A stretch of 55,392 nt of DNA, taken from Mariniflexile sp. AS56 (GTDB taxonomy: Bacteria; Bacteroidota; Bacteroidia; Flavobacteriales; Flavobacteriaceae). Position 1 is the stretch's first letter. Each line of letters begins with the position of its first letter. The stretch is taken from NCBI RefSeq assembly GCF_030552475.1, contig NZ_JAUPED010000019.1, positions 1 through 55,392 on the forward strand, in the 5' to 3' direction. Of this stretch, positions 33,909 to 41,725 are shown piece after piece. The notes beneath the pieces are model-generated. The model worked only from the letters and a program-made list of their open reading frames with translations. It did no database searches and was not told the origin of the DNA. Made by a program: the position numbers and the translations under genes.

Positions 33909-35237
33909 ATGAAGATTAAACAATTTGAATATCAGCCTTTATCTCATTACTCTTATGCCATCATCAGCAAGGGGCAAATGGCTATTATTGATCCTCAACG
34001 CAATCCTAAGGCCTATTATGAATTTGCAAAAGCAAACAATGCAAACATAATAGCAGTAATTGAAACACATTCACATGCTGATTTTATAAGTTCACATTTG
34101 CAAATACACAAAGAAACTGGAGCGACCATTTATAACAGTAAGAAATTAGGTGCTATGTATCCGCATACTAACTTCGACGAAGGTGATGTTATACCATTGG
34201 GAACTATTAATCTTTCAACCTTAAATACTCCAGGGCACTCTCCAGACAGTATTACTGTTGTGGCTAAAGAGGGTAATAAAACGGTACTTTTTACGGGAGA
34301 TACACTTTTTGTGGGGGATGTTGGCAGACCAGATTTGAGAGAAGACGGTAGTAATAAAAAGGAGAAGCAACAAGAACTTGCCGAAGCCATGTTCGAGAGC
34401 ATCCAAACAAAATTCAATCACCTTCCCGATGATGCCATCGTGTATCCTGCGCATGGGGCTGGCTCACTTTGCGGTAAAAGCATGGGTGATGCCAGTAGTA
34501 GTACTTTGGGAGATGAACGCAAGCAAAATTGGGCCTTTAAAACTACTTCTAAAAAAGAATTTGTGAAAGAATTATTGGATAGGCAGCCTTTCGTTCCTTC
34601 ATATTTTGGATACAATGTGGATGTTAATAAAAAAGGAGCCGAAACCATGCGTAAAGCCACGGCGAAGGTGGCTTTTAAAATGAGTAGCAATTTACGCGGA
34701 CTAATTGTAGATATGCGTGAGGAAAGCGAATTTAAAAAAGGCCATATCAAGGGGAGTATCAATATTCAAGGAGCATCAGAAACAGCCAAGTTCGAAACAT
34801 GGTTAGGTGCCATAATTAAACCTAAAGAAAGATTCAATATTGTTATTGACCATCCAAAAGATTTGGAAACAGTTTTAGAACGTGTTGCTAAAATTGGTTA
34901 TGAAAATCAACTTCAAAAAGTTGTAACGCTGCCAAGTGTTAAGCTAAAAGAAACCAGTAAGTTGGATATTGAGAACTTTAAAAAAAATCAAAAAGATTAT
35001 ACCATTATAGATGTCCGCAACACCAGCGAGGTGGAAAAAGGCAAAATATTTGAAAGTGCCCTTTCAATGCCCTTAAATACGTTGCGAGATAATGTCAATA
35101 AGCTTCCGGCAGACAAACCTATTGTAGTTCATTGTGCCGGAGGTTACAGAAGTGCGGCAGGTAGCAGTATTATTGAAAAGCACTTAAATAACGCCAAAGT
35201 TTATGATTTGGGCGAAAAAGTAAAAGATTTTAAGTAG
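33909..35237 (+). CDS. CstB-like persulfide dioxygenase/rhodanese fusion
   Basis: A 442-residue cytoplasmic protein. Residues 1-240 are a metallo-beta-lactamase-fold persulfide dioxygenase: ETHSHADFISSH (His54, His56, Asp58), NTPGHSPDS, FTGDTLFVGDVGRPD and YPAHGAGSLC. Residues 250-345 are a rhodanese-like domain without a catalytic cysteine (IVIDHPKD at that place). Residues 355-442 are a second rhodanese domain with HCAGGYRSA and catalytic Cys409. This order is that of CstB, which oxidises persulfides and moves sulfane sulfur, producing thiosulfate or sulfite. Two YeeE/YedE-type genes follow directly, as in other sulfide-detoxification operons. Confidence 0.9.
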   Translation: MKIKQFEYQPLSHYSYAIISKGQMAIIDPQRNPKAYYEFAKANNANIIAVIETHSHADFISSHLQIHKETGATIYNSKKLGAMYPHTNFDEGDVIPLGTINLSTLNTPGHSPDSITVVAKEGNKTVLFTGDTLFVGDVGRPDLREDGSNKKEKQQELAEAMFESIQTKFNHLPDDAIVYPAHGAGSLCGKSMGDASSSTLGDERKQNWAFKTTSKKEFVKELLDRQPFVPSYFGYNVDVNKKGAETMRKATAKVAFKMSSNLRGLIVDMREESEFKKGHIKGSINIQGASETAKFETWLGAIIKPKERFNIVIDHPKDLETVLERVAKIGYENQLQKVVTLPSVKLKETSKLDIENFKKNQKDYTIIDVRNTSEVEKGKIFESALSMPLNTLRDNVNKLPADKPIVVHCAGGYRSAAGSSIIEKHLNNAKVYDLGEKVKDFK

Positions 35238-35261
35238 TTATAAACTTAATAAATTTCTATT

Positions 35262-35822
35262 ATGAATGTTATTTATGAACCTTGGCCATGGTATGTAGGA
35301 GGCCCATTAATAGCCTTAATCCTATTTCTATTATTGTTTGCAGGCAAAAAATTTGGAATGTCCTCAAATTTACGTACGACTTGCGCAGCCATGGGTGCGG
35401 AGAAAGTGGCAGATTATTTTAATTATGACTGGAAGTCGAAACGCTGGAATTTAATGGTGGTATTAGGGGCCGCCATTGGTGGTTTTATAGCTTCAAATTA
35501 TATGGGTAATTCCAATGTGGAAATTAATCCAGATGTGGCAGAACAGCTTGCAAAAGATTATAAAATTACAAGTGCTGGTGAATATTATATGCCTCCAGAG
35601 ATTTTTTCAATTGAGAATTTAGGCGATCCATTTAACATTGCCGTTCTATTATTGGGAGGCATATTGGTAGGGTTTGGTGCTCGATATGGAGGTGGTTGTA
35701 CATCAGGGCACGGGATATCTGGCTTGAGTAATTTACAATTACCATCGTTAATTGCTGTGATTGGCTTTTTTATAGGTGGTATTATCATGGTTCATTTATT
35801 GTACCCTCTAATTTTTGCATAG
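35262..35822 (+). CDS. YeeE/YedE-family membrane protein
   Basis: A 186-residue protein with about four to five spans. The family signature GGGCTSGHGISGLS lies near residues 144-157, with the conserved cysteine that handles thiosulfate or sulfur in the YeeE/TsuA group; a further cysteine is in LRTTCAAMGAEKV. It starts 24 bases after the CstB-like gene and its stop is followed one base later by the ATG of the next gene, so both half-size proteins are made together and probably form one complex for sulfur-compound transport. Confidence 0.9.
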   Translation: MNVIYEPWPWYVGGPLIALILFLLLFAGKKFGMSSNLRTTCAAMGAEKVADYFNYDWKSKRWNLMVVLGAAIGGFIASNYMGNSNVEINPDVAEQLAKDYKITSAGEYYMPPEIFSIENLGDPFNIAVLLLGGILVGFGARYGGGCTSGHGISGLSNLQLPSLIAVIGFFIGGIIMVHLLYPLIFA

Positions 35823-35823
35823 T

Positions 35824-36237
35824 ATGAGATATATAACGTATTTACTTATCGGTATTTTATTCGGAATTACAATGTATAAGTCCGAAGCTGCGTCGTGGTT
35901 TCGCATTTATGAAATGTTTCACTTTGGCTCTTTTCACATGTATGGACTCATGGGGTCTGCGGTGTTACTTGGTATCATTGGGATACAAGTCATCAAAAAA
36001 AATAATATTAAACCACTTGACGGAGATAAAATGCATTTAAAGCCCAAAAAGAAAAGTGTGACACGCTATTTAGTGGGCGGTACTGTATTTGGATTGGGTT
36101 GGGCGCTAGCAGGTGTCTGTCCTGGGCCTATGTACGTGCTGGCAGGGGCAGGTTATATTTCAATAGCGGTTGTTATAGTTGGTGCGTTAATTGGAACACT
36201 TATTTATGGCGTTTTAAAAAAGAAATTACCTCATTAA
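35824..36237 (+). CDS. YeeE/YedE-family membrane protein (second half, DUF6691-like)
   Basis: A 137-residue protein with four spans, starting at ATG 35824 (a TTG at 35815 would overlap the previous gene). It has GWALAGVCPGPMYVLAG, the counterpart of the cysteine signature in the first YeeE protein, and SEAASWFRIYEMFHFGSFHM at the start. Such paired half-proteins together correspond to one full-length YeeE. It completes the predicted persulfide/thiosulfate operon. Export of thiosulfate or uptake of a sulfur compound cannot be told apart from the sequence. Confidence 0.88.
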   Translation: MRYITYLLIGILFGITMYKSEAASWFRIYEMFHFGSFHMYGLMGSAVLLGIIGIQVIKKNNIKPLDGDKMHLKPKKKSVTRYLVGGTVFGLGWALAGVCPGPMYVLAGAGYISIAVVIVGALIGTLIYGVLKKKLPH

Positions 36238-36299
36238 TCTACTCTAAAAGTGTCAGCATTTTTAGAAGTGGATTAAATTGTTTCCGTTTGTTGGATATA

Positions 36300-37727
36300 T
36301 TAAACCAACCTAAATACGGCGCTGTTGCTCGGTTTAAAATCTGGACGTTCCTGTAAATACTCCTTCATAGCTTCTATAGCTTTTTTATCATGTTCTTTTC
36401 GGTTTTTGCCATATTTTTTTGGCACTCCTTGCATGGTAACAAAACTTACTAAATAGGTGCTTTTGGGGTCTATATGTTTTCCTTTAAAAAATAATTCCTG
36501 TATACGATGCCCTGTTGGATTTTCAATACGCATATTTACCTGAATTCCCACACAGCGTTTTACATAGCCTCCCATTTGTCCAAAAGGGTCGCTGCAAAAA
36601 GTGCGTTCAAGGTTTTCTTCGAGCATATCCCTTATCTCACTTCCTGTTAGCTCCACCGTTGAGATGGGTGGATTCATAGGCGTTATATTATACAAATCAT
36701 TTTCAGTAATAGGACCTTTTGGTATGGGTGCACCATAGCGCCATCCATTAGAGAACGCTATGTTGGTATTTGTACTATGTGCAATAGCCTCTAAAAGCAG
36801 CTCATCCATAGTGGAATTTAAAGTAGTATATCTATGCAACGTTTGGTTACTGCTTCCCACTATATGTTCCTTAATATCTTTAAATGGTTTTAGGGCTTCG
36901 TTCACCAGTTGCAACACTTTCTCGTTTTTGGGAGTAGAGGCATCCACTTTTATCAATTCGTAATTGATATGTTTGATTTGTTTGTTTTCCAGTTCTAGTT
37001 TGAGGTTTCCTACAAAAGCACCATGGCAACCACATTGTATCATTTGTGCGCCATTCACTTCAATGGGTTTGTATATGCGGTTGTGGGTGTGTGCACTTAA
37101 ACAAATATCCACACCATTAATTTCTTTTAGAAGTTGAAAATCCTGAGGAAATCCATTATGGGAAAGGAGTACAATAATATCAGCACCTTCGGCTTTCAAT
37201 TCCTTAATATACATTTGCACTTCCTCTTTACCAGTAGTGAATTTCAAACCTTCAGACATCTTTTCTGGCATCACCTTATCCACAATCATCGCACAAATAC
37301 CAATAACGCCAATTTTTATTCCTCCTTGTTCCAACATTAAAGAAGGTTTTAAAAAATGCATACCTTCTTTATTATAAACATTGCAACCCAATATGGGAAA
37401 CTCAAGGTATTTCTCAAGATGTTTTAGATGGTTAGGGCTAAAGGCAAAATCCCAATGGCCTACCAAAGCATTTATTTTTAAAGCATTTAAAATAGGGACT
37501 ACCGCTTCCCCCTTAGATGCTACTAGCGGTTTTGTGCCATGGAGCGTGTCGCCACCATCAAACAGCAGGGTGTTGGGGTTGTCCTTTCTAATCGCATCTA
37601 CAATGCCGGCAATATGTGCATAGCCTCCAGCAGTTTCCACAACTTCACCTGTTTCATCATAAAATAGTTCGGGGTGTGCTTCCAAATAACCGTGTACATC
37701 GTTGATAAATAGGATATTTAATTTCAT
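36300..37727 (-). CDS. 5'-nucleotidase/SoxB-like metallophosphatase
   Basis: A 475-residue two-domain enzyme. Metal motifs: INDVHG (Asp10, His12), LLFDGGDTLHG, LVGHWDFAF (residues 89-96), LLSHNG and SAHTHNR. The C-terminal domain (about 290-475) is of the 5_nucleotid_C type, with SNGWRYGAPIPKGPIT and VELTGSEIRDM. UshA-type nucleotidases have GNHE at the third motif; here it is GHWD, which is what SoxB thiosulfohydrolases show (GHWEF). There is no signal peptide, unlike periplasmic SoxB or UshA. It converges on the CstB/YeeE operon. Either a cytoplasmic nucleotidase with a divergent motif, or an enzyme acting on sulfur compounds; the first is the default, the second is suggested by motif and neighbours. 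Confidence 0.8.
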   Translation of the reverse strand: MKLNILFINDVHGYLEAHPELFYDETGEVVETAGGYAHIAGIVDAIRKDNPNTLLFDGGDTLHGTKPLVASKGEAVVPILNALKINALVGHWDFAFSPNHLKHLEKYLEFPILGCNVYNKEGMHFLKPSLMLEQGGIKIGVIGICAMIVDKVMPEKMSEGLKFTTGKEEVQMYIKELKAEGADIIVLLSHNGFPQDFQLLKEINGVDICLSAHTHNRIYKPIEVNGAQMIQCGCHGAFVGNLKLELENKQIKHINYELIKVDASTPKNEKVLQLVNEALKPFKDIKEHIVGSSNQTLHRYTTLNSTMDELLLEAIAHSTNTNIAFSNGWRYGAPIPKGPITENDLYNITPMNPPISTVELTGSEIRDMLEENLERTFCSDPFGQMGGYVKRCVGIQVNMRIENPTGHRIQELFFKGKHIDPKSTYLVSFVTMQGVPKKYGKNRKEHDKKAIEAMKEYLQERPDFKPSNSAVFRLV

Positions 37728-37857
37728 AATGTATTGTTTTTTGAATTTATTTTATGATTGTCATATCACTAAAACCATGGATTTTAATTACGGTAAATGA
37801 CCTAAAGAACATTCTAAGTATCGCATTTCGTTTTATTTGATGTGCGTTATAAAAAAT

Positions 37858-37888
37858 GGGTAAATTTATATGCTCTATAAATTTACCC
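37858..37888 (-). terminator. Rho-independent terminator of the hibernation-factor/VOC transcript
   Basis: GGGTAAATTTATA (37858-37870) and TATAAATTTACCC (37876-37888) form a perfect 13-bp stem with a five-base loop. On the minus strand a T-run (complement of AAAAAAT at 37851-37857) follows directly. It lies eight bases after the stop of the gene at 37896. Confidence 0.8.
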
Positions 37889-37895
37889 GTTTATT

Positions 37896-38198
37896 TTAAT
37901 AACTTTTCATCTGGTCTTTACGCTTGCTCAATTGGCGTTCTAGCTCATTAATAGATTCTGAAATGGAATCAGGAAAGTTGTCATGGCTTGCCTCGGCGAA
38001 TAATCGAGGACCAGGTAAACTCAATCTGATATTACAAATTTTTCCTGTCTCGTCAGAACTTGTATTTTCTTCTTTAAAAAACACATCGGCTCTAATTACC
38101 ATATTATATTTTACCCCTAATTTTTCTAATTTTTCCGTGGCCATGTTTTCTAAATGCTCACTGCTAGATACATCGTGATATTCAAATATTATTTGCAT
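37896..38198 (-). CDS. hpf: Ribosome hibernation-promoting factor family protein
   Basis: A 100-residue protein of the HPF/RaiA (ribosomal subunit interface) family, short form. Seen: IIFEYHDVSSSEHLENMATE at the start, the RADVFFKEE strand, CNIRLSLPGPRLFAEASHDN, and SISESINELERQLSKRKDQM at the end. These proteins bind the small subunit and hold ribosomes inactive in stationary phase or stress. It follows the VOC gene by 18 bases and is followed by a strong terminator. Confidence 0.88.
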   Translation of the reverse strand: MQIIFEYHDVSSSEHLENMATEKLEKLGVKYNMVIRADVFFKEENTSSDETGKICNIRLSLPGPRLFAEASHDNFPDSISESINELERQLSKRKDQMKSY

Positions 38199-38216
38199 AC
38201 TGTTATTTTTTTTATA

Positions 38217-38615
38217 TTATTTATTACAATTAACCATCCAACCAATACCGAATTTATCAGAGCATCTTCCAAAATGCCCCCATTCTCTTTCTCGGAAATT
38301 GTGATGTATTTGACCACCTTCTGATAGTTGATTAAATAGTTGTTCTGCCTCCTCAACCGAGCTTAGATCGACACTCATATGAATTTGGTTCCCATGGTTA
38401 ATAGGCGTATCGGGTGATGCATCATAGGCCATGAAATGAATGCCTTTTCCTTTTAATTCGGCATGCTGCCATTTTTGGCGGTAGTTAGATGGTACATCTA
38501 TTTCTCTATCTTCATAGGTTTGAAGGTTTTTTATTTCAGCGTTGAAAATCTCACTATAAAATTTAAGTGCTTCTTGACAGTTACCTCGAAAGGCAAGATA
38601 TGCTTGTACATTCAT
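38217..38615 (-). CDS. VOC-fold protein (PhnB/glyoxalase-like)
   Basis: A 132-residue protein of the vicinal-oxygen-chelate superfamily, PhnB-like branch: YLAFRGNCQEALKFYSEIFN at the start, GIHFMAYDASPD, HMSVDLSSVEEAEQLFNQLS and the typical end WGHFGRCSDKFGIGWMVNC. The exact reaction of this branch is not known; members are often called 3-demethylubiquinone-type or bleomycin-resistance-like. Cytoplasmic. First gene of a two-gene transcript with the hibernation factor. Confidence 0.85.
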   Translation of the reverse strand: MNVQAYLAFRGNCQEALKFYSEIFNAEIKNLQTYEDREIDVPSNYRQKWQHAELKGKGIHFMAYDASPDTPINHGNQIHMSVDLSSVEEAEQLFNQLSEGGQIHHNFREREWGHFGRCSDKFGIGWMVNCNK

Positions 38616-38925
38616 AATATTTTGTTTTTTACGAATTTATACTTCTTGTAAAACTTAGCTTAACTCAATAACTTTAACTTTTGTCTCTAAAACTAACCCT
38701 ATGATAAAACGACGATTCTAATATTGATAACCGTTACCTAATACTTATAGCTGAAAATTTTCCATATAATCAAATACATACATCAATTTTCAATTTGATG
38801 ATTAGGGGTTATTTTTAATCATTAATTAATTTATAAACATGAAAACGTTTAAAATTATTTGAGTCAATCTTATACTTAGAATTAGTAATATATTAGCTGT
38901 ATTATGTGTTTATTTATGCCTTTAA

Positions 38926-39039
38926 ATAAATTGTGATTTTTTTTGTTTGCTTATTTCTGGGATTTGTTGTTGCAAGTCCAATGATCCACTTATTGAAAAA
39001 GAAGATGAATTGTTTAAGGATATTGATAGAGATTCTTAA
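38926..39039 (+). pseudogene. Possible small lipoprotein relic
   Basis: In an otherwise gene-free stretch (38616-39558), an open frame without an ATG reads FFCLLISGICCCKSNDPLIE followed by acidic residues and a stop. The pattern of a hydrophobic run, Gly, Cys and then polar residues resembles a lipoprotein signal. A TTG at 38947 is the only start. It may be the remains of a small lipoprotein gene that has lost its beginning. The rest of the gap holds the repeat, terminator and tRNA scar listed separately. Confidence 0.25.
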
Positions 39040-39091
39040 ACTATAAAAAAGTATTGGTAGATTAACTTAATGAGATTAATCTGCATAATTG

Positions 39092-39240
39092 GATGGGGCG
39101 GATGATGAGAACCATTAAAATCGGATAATTTGAACCAGATCATTTACGGCCTTAAACTAATACAATTCAATGAGTTATTGATAATTTAACTATGCTTACT
39201 TTTTTCCGTCGAGGGTGGTATTGTCTTGCCGTTTTTTACA
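39092..39240 (+). repeat. 149-bp direct repeat, right copy
   Basis: Second copy of the repeat at 33624-33772, same orientation, five substitutions over 149 bases. The two copies bracket the sulfur, nucleotidase, hibernation-factor and VOC genes (about 5.3 kb between them). No flanking target-site duplication is obvious. Confidence 0.85.
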
Positions 39241-39377
39241 TTCTGGTAATAAATAACGGGCTAATTCTATATTCAAAATCTAAACACTTTTTATTCAAAG
39301 ATAACATTCTCCCCAACTTTTATGTTTGACCCAAATAAACTTTGAACCGTACAGGAATCGTACAATTCATAAAAACA

Positions 39378-39420
39378 AAAAACCGTAACATATTGATTTT
39401 CAATATAATTACGGTTTTTT
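39378..39420 (-). terminator. Terminator hairpin beside a tRNA-Ser 3' end remnant
   Basis: AAAAACCGTAA and TTACGGTTTTTT pair around an inner ATATTGA/TCAATAT stem, giving a long two-part hairpin with T-runs on both sides. On the minus strand it would directly follow the tRNA-Ser-like 3' end at 39424-39436. Terminators of this form typically sit behind tRNA genes in Flavobacteriaceae. Confidence 0.7.
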
Positions 39421-39423
39421 TAA

Positions 39424-39436
39424 GCGGAGAAAGAGG
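39424..39436 (-). other. Probable tRNA-Ser 3'-end remnant (integration attachment site scar)
   Basis: GCGGAGAAAGAGG, read on the minus strand as CCTCTTTCTCCGC, matches the 3' end of flavobacterial tRNA-Ser genes (T-arm and acceptor side). The T-loop sequence TTCGAATC and the tRNA body that should precede it on the minus strand are absent. A tRNA tail with its terminator but no tRNA is the usual mark left by a site-specific integration into a tRNA gene. No integrase or second copy was seen in the window. Confidence 0.45.
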
Positions 39437-39558
39437 AACTATCCAAAATTTCATTTTTGTAGCGTTTACAGGGACTAAAACTACTATTAAAATTTACTGA
39501 CCCCGAATTAGCCCCTTTTTAACAAAAGCTTAAGAGTTTTTAGTAATTATGTTATCAT

Positions 39559-39825
39559 TTGATTGCATATAAAGAGCATTTTGATAGACAAGCAATTATT
39601 GAAAAGTTAACAAAAGCAGGATATGTTGAAACAGATTGGAAAAATGACCAGTATTGGGTTTTATACAGTTATGATGTGAATTTTGGAGACATAGAAGTGC
39701 GTTCAAAATTATTTGATGACAACCAACGAAAGGAATTAGAAGTACAGGTTGCCCATAAATTAATTGAAGTGTGCAGACTTTGTGATGTACCGCTTCAGGA
39801 TTTTACAGCAATTCAAAAATCGTAA
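39559..39825 (+). CDS. Small unknown protein, possibly truncated
   Basis: An 88-residue soluble protein with a TTG start at 39559; no ATG is available and an ATG 10 bases earlier runs into a stop after seven codons in another frame. It reads YKEHFDRQAIIEKLTKAGYV, then YWVLYSYDVNFGDIEVRSKL and LIEVCRLCDVPLQDFTAIQ. I do not recognise it. The lack of a good start and the position next to a tRNA scar and decayed genes suggest that it may have lost its N-terminus. Confidence 0.4.
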   Translation: MIAYKEHFDRQAIIEKLTKAGYVETDWKNDQYWVLYSYDVNFGDIEVRSKLFDDNQRKELEVQVAHKLIEVCRLCDVPLQDFTAIQKS

Positions 39826-40014
39826 TTTATAAAATTGTGGAGCAGTCAATCTGAAGTCATAATTGTAAATTCTTTAAATTTACAAACATAGGATGATTTA
39901 AAGAATAACCAGCATACACACAACACAACCAGAACACTACAAAAACAATTGTAAAAAAGCAATGGAAATAACTAGTTATTCAAAAATTATGAGAGGATGG
40001 CGCACGTTTTTACA

Positions 40015-40229
40015 CCTATTTTTCCATTAATAATTAAAATAAAACCTTAAATGTCATTTTAAAACCTAATAATCCAAAAACACAAAAAAACCCATTTTTC
40101 CATAAATAATAAAAATAAAACCCATTTTTCCAAAAACAAACCCGTTTTTCCATTATATTTGAAATAACTGTTTTTCACCTAAACCCATGAATACGAATCG
40201 TTTTTCACATAAAATAACCGTTTTTCACG
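40015..40229 (+). repeat. Degenerate tandem repeat (about 77-bp period) upstream of and inside the Fic gene start
   Basis: The 12-base word CCCATTTTTCCA or variants occurs at 40015, 40091, 40121, 40141, 40168, 40198 and 40218. Spacings of 30, 20 and 27 bases recur, so the unit is about 77 bp. In the first units the word is CCCATTTTTCCA; around the gene start it is CYGTTTTTCAC, and the last two copies are inside the coding region, where they encode FSH and FHG. The remaining part of the gap (39826-40014) shows nothing. Promoter or operator iteration, or slippage-driven growth, are both possible. Confidence 0.6.
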
Positions 40230-41725
40230 GTATAAAAGCACCAGAAGAAGGTGTGTTAGTGGGTTATAGTGCTATTATAGAAGGCTTGCAATTACAAATG
40301 CCTTTCCCCGAACAATTAACAATTATAAGCGCCAAAAGACGCAGCTATAGCACAGAAAACTGGAACGTGTTTTCTTCAAGAAATGCGTTTGATGATACTT
40401 TGTACAAACATTTAGTTTTCGCATTAAAATATGAAGGTGTTAACCTTTTGTTCTTTAAAAAGCTATTTGATAAACTATCTGAAAAAGACATTACTACATT
40501 ATTACAATTAGAACCCACAGGACAATACAGTCGGAAAATATGGTTTCTTTACGAATGTCTTTTGCAAAAGCAACTTGATATTAAAGATTTAACCATTAAA
40601 AATTTTGTGCCTTTAATTGACGACAAAATGCAGTATGCCATTAAAGGCAGTCGCTCATCAAGACACCGCATTATTAACAACCTTCCAGGAACCATCGCTT
40701 TTTGTCCGTTAATTTTTAAAACCAAAAAGCTAGAAACCTATATTAATGGCAATATAGCTGCTAAGAAAAACACATTCCTTAATGGTATCCATAAAGATGT
40801 ATTACAACGCGCATCTTCTTTTTTATTGCTAAAAGATTCTAAAGCCTCATTTACTATAGAAGGAGAAAACCCTGGAAACAATAGAGCCATGCGTTGGGGA
40901 AAAGCTATTGGGCAAGCGGGGCAAAAACCATTAAGCATAGAAGAGTTAATTCGCTTACAACAAATAGTCATAGAAAACAGTCGGTTTTTAGAGATGGGTA
41001 TGCGAAAAAAAGGTGGATTTGTTGGCGAACATGATCGCACCACAGGAGAACCTATTCCAGACCATATATCGGCGAAAGCAGATGATGTTGAACCACTATT
41101 AAAAGGATTAATAGCAACAAATGAAGCGTTGCAAGACCAAACCTATGATGCGGTGTTGGCAGCAGCAACCATAGCATTCGGGTTTGTATTTATACATCCT
41201 TTTGTTGATGGAAATGGACGCTTACATCGCTATATTATTCATCATATTTTAGCAAAAAAAGAATTTACACAACAAGGTGTTATTTTCCCTGTGTCCTCAT
41301 CCATACTGGACCACATCGATGATTATAAAACCGTTTTAGAATCGTATTCACACCCCTTGTTGGACCATATGGTTTGGAAAGAAACCGACGACCATAATGT
41401 GGAGGTTACCAATAATACCATCGATTTTTATCGTTATTTCGACGCTACAAAACTAGCAGAGTTTTTATACGACTGCGTACAAGATACTTTAGAGCGCGTT
41501 ATTCCTCAAGAAGTAAGCTATCTTCAGTACTATGATGCCTTTAAAAAACATATAGATAACAACTTCGAAATGCCAGATAAAATGGTTGCTAATTTGGTTC
41601 GTTTTTTAGAACAAAATAATGGGGTATTATCAAAAAGGGCGTTAAAAAGGGAATTTTCGGGATTAAATGAACCAGAAATTAAAGAGATAGAAGCAAATTA
41701 TAAACATATTTTTCTAGAAAATTAA
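40187..41725 (+). CDS. Fic-domain protein (AMP-transferase-like)
   Basis: A 512-residue protein with the Fic motif HPFVDGNGRLHR (His337 the catalytic base) and, ahead of the core, the inhibitory motif SFTIEG (Ser221 to Glu225-Gly226), which holds the active site closed until relieved. The N-terminal 200 residues are of unknown fold; the C-terminus after the Fic core (about 430-512) is probably a winged helix with KRALKREFSGL. Most Fic enzymes attach AMP to a hydroxyl of a target protein. The hsdR remnant begins at the base after its stop codon, so Fic belonged to a type I restriction operon, as is common in Bacteroidota. No hsdM or hsdS remains here. Confidence 0.9.
   Translation: MNTNRFSHKITVFHGIKAPEEGVLVGYSAIIEGLQLQMPFPEQLTIISAKRRSYSTENWNVFSSRNAFDDTLYKHLVFALKYEGVNLLFFKKLFDKLSEKDITTLLQLEPTGQYSRKIWFLYECLLQKQLDIKDLTIKNFVPLIDDKMQYAIKGSRSSRHRIINNLPGTIAFCPLIFKTKKLETYINGNIAAKKNTFLNGIHKDVLQRASSFLLLKDSKASFTIEGENPGNNRAMRWGKAIGQAGQKPLSIEELIRLQQIVIENSRFLEMGMRKKGGFVGEHDRTTGEPIPDHISAKADDVEPLLKGLIATNEALQDQTYDAVLAAATIAFGFVFIHPFVDGNGRLHRYIIHHILAKKEFTQQGVIFPVSSSILDHIDDYKTVLESYSHPLLDHMVWKETDDHNVEVTNNTIDFYRYFDATKLAEFLYDCVQDTLERVIPQEVSYLQYYDAFKKHIDNNFEMPDKMVANLVRFLEQNNGVLSKRALKREFSGLNEPEIKEIEANYKHIFLEN

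Noticed and set aside
38926-39039. A real small lipoprotein gene
   Set aside because: There is no ATG or GTG start, and the only TTG would leave too short a signal peptide; listed only as a relic.
40015-40229. CRISPR array or plasmid-type iterons before the Fic gene
   Set aside because: The repeated word is only about 12 bases, spacing is irregular (30, 20, 27), copies continue into the coding region, and there is no replication gene or Cas gene.
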